From DASWJZ01 sp963720705 (GTDB taxonomy: Bacteria; Pseudomonadota; Alphaproteobacteria; Rhizobiales; Afifellaceae): 64,000 nucleotides of DNA. The stretch spans positions 124,001 through 188,000 of the forward strand of contig CAVRGJ010000006.1 of assembly GCA_963720705.1 (NCBI GenBank), in the 5' to 3' direction. The notes under the pieces were generated by a model. The model searched no databases. It was not told the DNA's origin and saw nothing but the letters and a program-made list of their open reading frames with translations. The stretch's first letter is position 1. The number at the start of each line of letters is the position of its first letter. Made by a program: the position numbers and the translations under genes. Positions 61,485 to 64,000 of this stretch are shown here, piece by piece.

Positions 61485-61735
61485 GCGGCGCCGAGGCCCA
61501 GCTTCTGCCCAAGAGCCACAATATCGCCGACGGTCTTGATGGACTGCGAAGCTTCGTTGGCGTCGAGCGGTATCGTGATGTCGTATTCGTCCTCGATGGT
61601 CATGATGATCTCGACGAGATCGAGCGAGCTGACGCCGAGCTCGTCGAGCGACGCCTCCATCCGGACCGTCGATCGATCGATCTTCGCCTGCTTCGCGATC
61701 GCCTCCGTGACAACCGCCTCAACCGAACCCGCCAT
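61481..61735 (-). CDS. Acyl carrier protein
   Basis: An 84-residue phosphopantetheine-binding protein: VEAVVTEAIAKQAKIDRSTVRMEASLDELGVSSLDLVEIIMTIEDEYDITIPLDAN. The pantetheine serine is S37 in GVSSLDL; the residue before it is Ser where most ACPs have Asp (DSL). Located between lpxD (11 bp) and a coupled ketosynthase, so it is a specialised carrier rather than the housekeeping AcpP. Confidence 0.9.
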   Translation of the reverse strand: MAGSVEAVVTEAIAKQAKIDRSTVRMEASLDELGVSSLDLVEIIMTIEDEYDITIPLDANEASQSIKTVGDIVALGQKLGLGAA

Positions 61736-61746
61736 CACCACCTCAG

Positions 61747-62859
61747 TCAAAAGTCTTTCCGCCCAGCCGCCGGCGGGCGATCGCCGGGATCGGCGGGACG
61801 CTTGCGTGATCCCTGCGTGTCGAGAAACTTTCGCAGGCGGCGCATGAGCTTCAGGTTCTCCATCGCCTCTTCGCGCGGCACCGCAGGAATGCCGAGATAG
61901 ACGGCGCCCGCCGGCACGTTCGAGCCGACCGCGGAGCCGCCGCCAAGCACGGCACCGGCCCCGATGGTCAGATGGTCCGCCACCGCGACACGGCCGCCAA
62001 GCACCGCCCGATCGCCGATGACGACGCTGCCGGCGAGCGCCACTTGGCCGCAGAGCAGGCAGTCCATGCCTATTTGCACGTTGTGTCCGATCATGACGAG
62101 GTCGTCGATCTTGGTGCCGGAGCCGATGCGCGTCGGCCGGAGCGTTCCGCGGTCGATCGAGGTCAGCGCGCCGATCTCCACATCGTCGCCGATATCCACG
62201 CCGGCAAGCGAATGTATCTTTAGGAGCGGATTGCGAGCCGTAGCCGGCGCCCCGCCGTTCGAGTAGCCGCGTGCTGCCTCCACCCCGCCCGGCGAGGTCG
62301 GGATAAAGCCGAATCCGTCTGCGCCGACCGAGGCATTGTTGTGAATCACGGCGCGGTCGCCGACGTGGCAGTTCATGCCGATCCGCACACCGGGATAGAT
62401 CAGGCAATCCTCCCCGACGACGGCGCCCTCTGCCACGGTCGCCTGGGAGAGCAGGACGGTGCGCGCACCGATCGATGCTCCCGGCCCAACCACGGTGAAG
62501 GGGCCGATCGAGGCGTCGGGGCCGATCGCTGCGTCGGGCGCGACGACGGAGGTCGGATGGATGCCCGGGGTCGATGCCGGCCTCAGCTGGAAAAGCTGCG
62601 TGGCCTCGGCGAACGCAGTTCGCGAAATCGGAGCAAGCAGGACGGTGCGAAAACGCCCATCGGGAATGTCGCTTCCCTCCGCGACGAGCACGATCTCTGC
62701 ACGCGTATCAGCCAAGGTGCGGAGCACATCCTGGGTCAGCGCCACGGCGAGATCGCCACGACCGCGCGCTTCTGCAGGATGGACTGCGCGCGTCACGTCC
62801 GCATCGGCGTCTCCAACAATGCGGGCGGCTAGGGCCGCTGCGACGGCGCTTGCTTTCAA
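61747..62859 (-). CDS. lpxD: UDP-3-O-(3-hydroxyacyl)glucosamine N-acyltransferase LpxD-like
   Basis: N-acylates UDP-3-O-acylglucosamine in lipid A synthesis, in E. coli LpxD. The 370 residues have an N-terminal uridine-binding domain, a left-handed beta helix of hexapeptide repeats (IGPDASIGPFTVVGPGASIGARTVL and on) and the catalytic His in DDLVMIGHNVQIG, then helical MENLKLMRRLRKFL and a basic tail. TTG 62859 has GGAG 7 nt upstream. It is not in the usual bamA-lpxD-fabZ-lpxA setting, so it may be a paralogue with special acyl-ACP preference. Confidence 0.87.
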   Translation of the reverse strand: MKASAVAAALAARIVGDADADVTRAVHPAEARGRGDLAVALTQDVLRTLADTRAEIVLVAEGSDIPDGRFRTVLLAPISRTAFAEATQLFQLRPASTPGIHPTSVVAPDAAIGPDASIGPFTVVGPGASIGARTVLLSQATVAEGAVVGEDCLIYPGVRIGMNCHVGDRAVIHNNASVGADGFGFIPTSPGGVEAARGYSNGGAPATARNPLLKIHSLAGVDIGDDVEIGALTSIDRGTLRPTRIGSGTKIDDLVMIGHNVQIGMDCLLCGQVALAGSVVIGDRAVLGGRVAVADHLTIGAGAVLGGGSAVGSNVPAGAVYLGIPAVPREEAMENLKLMRRLRKFLDTQGSRKRPADPGDRPPAAGRKDF

Positions 62860-63174
62860 AAGGGGCTCCGATCGGAATGGTTGGGATTAGTGGAGCGAGC
62901 CGCCCGCCGCAACGAGAATCGCCCACCCCTCAAGCGAATCGCTGGCCGGCCGGTCGCGGCACCGTTGCCATGCTGGAGCGGCTATCCCCTACACGCCTTC
63001 GCGCTCCATTAAGCATTGTGGCGCAAGTGCGGGTTTCTTCAGCGAAAATTCTTTGTTTTTCCAAGATTTTGGCCCGTCGATACCAAACTGCGGACCGATC
63101 TCGCGGCAATGGAACATGCGCGAGCAAATCGCATTCTTCTGACCGCGACAGAGGGGCCTATCTGGAGGTCTATG
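62860..63174. other. Divergent intergenic region between lpxD and the beta-barrel gene
   Basis: A 315-bp gap with no supported gene. The half near the outer-membrane gene (about 63030-63080) is AT-rich for this genome and likely holds its promoter, but I cannot point to a convincing -35/-10 pair. Confidence 0.4.
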
Positions 63175-63813
63175 ATGCGTCTAAGTGTCCTGCTCGGAGC
63201 GGCCGCGACGGCGTTTTTGTCGGCTCCGGCTCTTGCCGCCGATCTTACCTCACCCGAGCCGCTGCCGACCCCGCAGGTGGTCGAAGCTACGCCAGCCAAC
63301 AATTGGACCGGGTTCTACCTCGGCGCGCTCGGCGGCTTCGGCTGGGGAAATGACGCCACATCCACGGCTGGCAGCATCAGCGCCGACGGTTTCGACACCG
63401 GCGGCTATGCCGGCGCCAACTGGCAATGGGGGAACTTCGTGGTCGGCGCCGAAGGCGACTTCTTGTTCCCCTGGCGCGACGGGTCGAGCGGCGGCGTCTC
63501 CGTCGATCAGGGTGTGAACGGATCGTTGCGCGCCCGCGCCGGCATCGCGCTCGACCGCTTCCTTCTCTACGGAACCGCCGGCGCGGCGATGACCGATCTG
63601 CAGCTTTCCGGCGGTGGGATAAGCGACGACCAGGCGCTCCTGGGCTGGACCGCCGGCGCCGGCATCGAAGGCATGCTCACCAACAACCTCACTGCCCGCT
63701 TCGAGTACCGCTTCACCGACTACCAGGACAAGACGTTCGCCATCGGCGGCGGGCCGATAAACAGCGATCTCACGACGCACACGATCCATGGCGGCATCGG
63801 CCTCAAGTTCTGA
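63175..63813 (+). CDS. Outer membrane beta-barrel protein (Omp25/RopB-like)
   Basis: Eight-stranded OmpA-like barrel of 212 residues. A signal peptide MRLSVLLGAAATAFLSAPALAAD is followed by a PTPQVVEA linker and barrel strands (NWTGFYLGALGGFGWGNDATS, GGYAGANWQWGNFVVGAEGDF, GSLRARAGIALDRFLLYGTAGAA) and ends THTIHGGIGLKF with a terminal Phe. GGAGGT precedes ATG 63175 at 5 nt; ATG 63172 would be too close. Probably a major surface protein. Confidence 0.9.
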   Translation: MRLSVLLGAAATAFLSAPALAADLTSPEPLPTPQVVEATPANNWTGFYLGALGGFGWGNDATSTAGSISADGFDTGGYAGANWQWGNFVVGAEGDFLFPWRDGSSGGVSVDQGVNGSLRARAGIALDRFLLYGTAGAAMTDLQLSGGGISDDQALLGWTAGAGIEGMLTNNLTARFEYRFTDYQDKTFAIGGGPINSDLTTHTIHGGIGLKF

Positions 63814-63838
63814 GGCCGCCGCAATCGCGATTTTGGCA

Positions 63839-63874
63839 GAAGCCCGGGCCGCCGCACCCGGGCTTCTTCCTTTC
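63839..63874. terminator. Rho-independent terminator shared by convergent genes
   Basis: GAAGCCCGGG, an 8-base loop, CCCGGGCTTC, then TTCCTTTCTT on the plus strand. It lies 25 bp after the beta-barrel stop and directly before the stop of the convergent GNAT gene. Confidence 0.8.
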
Positions 63875-64000
63875 TTATCGACGGACGAGCGCCTTGCGGA
63901 AATGGACGGCGCGTTCGACTTCGTCGAAGCCAAGCGCTGCATGGGCGTCGGCGCTGGCACGATTGGCGATCCGCGCATCTGACGCGATCTCGGTGTACCC
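63875..64000 (-). CDS. GNAT-family acetyltransferase, AAC(6')-like (C-terminal end only)
   Basis: A minus-strand frame open to the window edge and ending at TAA 63877-63875. The 41 visible residues (GYTEIASDARIANRASADAH, then AALGFDEVERAVHFRKAL) match the end of aminoglycoside 6'-N-acetyltransferase-like GNAT proteins, in which an ASD...AHxALGFxEVER pattern and FRK ending are conserved. The acetyl-CoA loop lies beyond the window, so the substrate and completeness are unknown. Confidence 0.75.
   Translation of the reverse strand, partial: GYTEIASDARIANRASADAHAALGFDEVERAVHFRKALVRR

Noticed and set aside
63788..63982. 64-residue plus-strand frame at the window end
   Set aside because: It overlaps the terminator and is antisense to a convincing GNAT C-terminus.

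Overview
The window is a GC-rich stretch (roughly two thirds G+C by eye) of an alphaproteobacterial chromosome, most probably Hyphomicrobiales (Rhizobiales). Pointers are the lptC-lptA-lptB-rpoN-hpf-ptsN cluster, a class II EPSP synthase in an aroA-cmk-rpsA operon, a TIGR02300 acidic zinc-ribbon protein, an Hsp20/DUF1150 pair behind a RpoH-type promoter, NrnC, a UbiK protein, CcrM-type GANTC sites, and the palindromic intergenic repeats common in this order. I see no prophage, IS transposase, rRNA or CRISPR; almost everything is core or common accessory metabolism.

Layout. 0-7 kb: end of a BMP-type ABC permease, glucokinase, a GH15 hydrolase, then (minus strand) a YnjBCD-like ABC importer whose binding protein is frameshifted. 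7-12 kb: a molybdenum hydroxylase set (coxG, coxS, coxL, coxM) whose large subunit carries the form II active-site loop. 12-21 kb: CysQ, two methyltransferases, an NDUFA9-like reductase, UppP, a GST, a frameshifted QueG, a small frameshifted membrane ORF, an SDR, an HpnI-like glycosyltransferase and a DMT exporter. 21-28 kb: tdh and kbl (threonine to glycine) split by a Phd/PIN toxin-antitoxin pair; kbl is coupled to epmB (frameshifted) and epmA, divergent from efp. 28-34 kb: a membrane AraC regulator divergent from a secreted hydrolase, then aroA-cmk-rpsA. 34-42 kb: tRNA-Ala(GGC), heat-shock genes, ptsN/hpf/rpoN/lpt cluster, nrnC, prs. 42-49 kb: M24 protein, pgeF, midA, lgt, ubiK, YbjN protein, proC. 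49-54 kb: PadR and TetR/COQ9-like regulators, CsaA, and a marR-ompR-envZ type operon next to ilvE. 54-64 kb: a PPOX protein, moaE/moaD, pgsA, uvrC, folB with a pteridine-reductase-like SDR, a lpxD-acp-ketosynthase operon, a beta-barrel protein and the end of a GNAT gene.

Cross-cutting observations. Many genes overlap by ATGA or GTGA, so translational coupling is frequent. At least four loci (ynjB, queG, a small membrane ORF, epmB), and perhaps padR, need a single-base correction to become whole; that density suggests an uncorrected assembly at least as much as real decay. Three genes (queG, nrnC, uvrC) are best explained by CTG start codons. Palindromic repeats recur between genes and in three cases enter coding sequence or supply a stop codon. 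No completely new multi-gene system is evident; the least ordinary candidates are the lpxD-acp-ketosynthase operon, the toxin-antitoxin pair inside kbl-tdh, and the form II molybdenum hydroxylase beside the YnjBCD-like importer.
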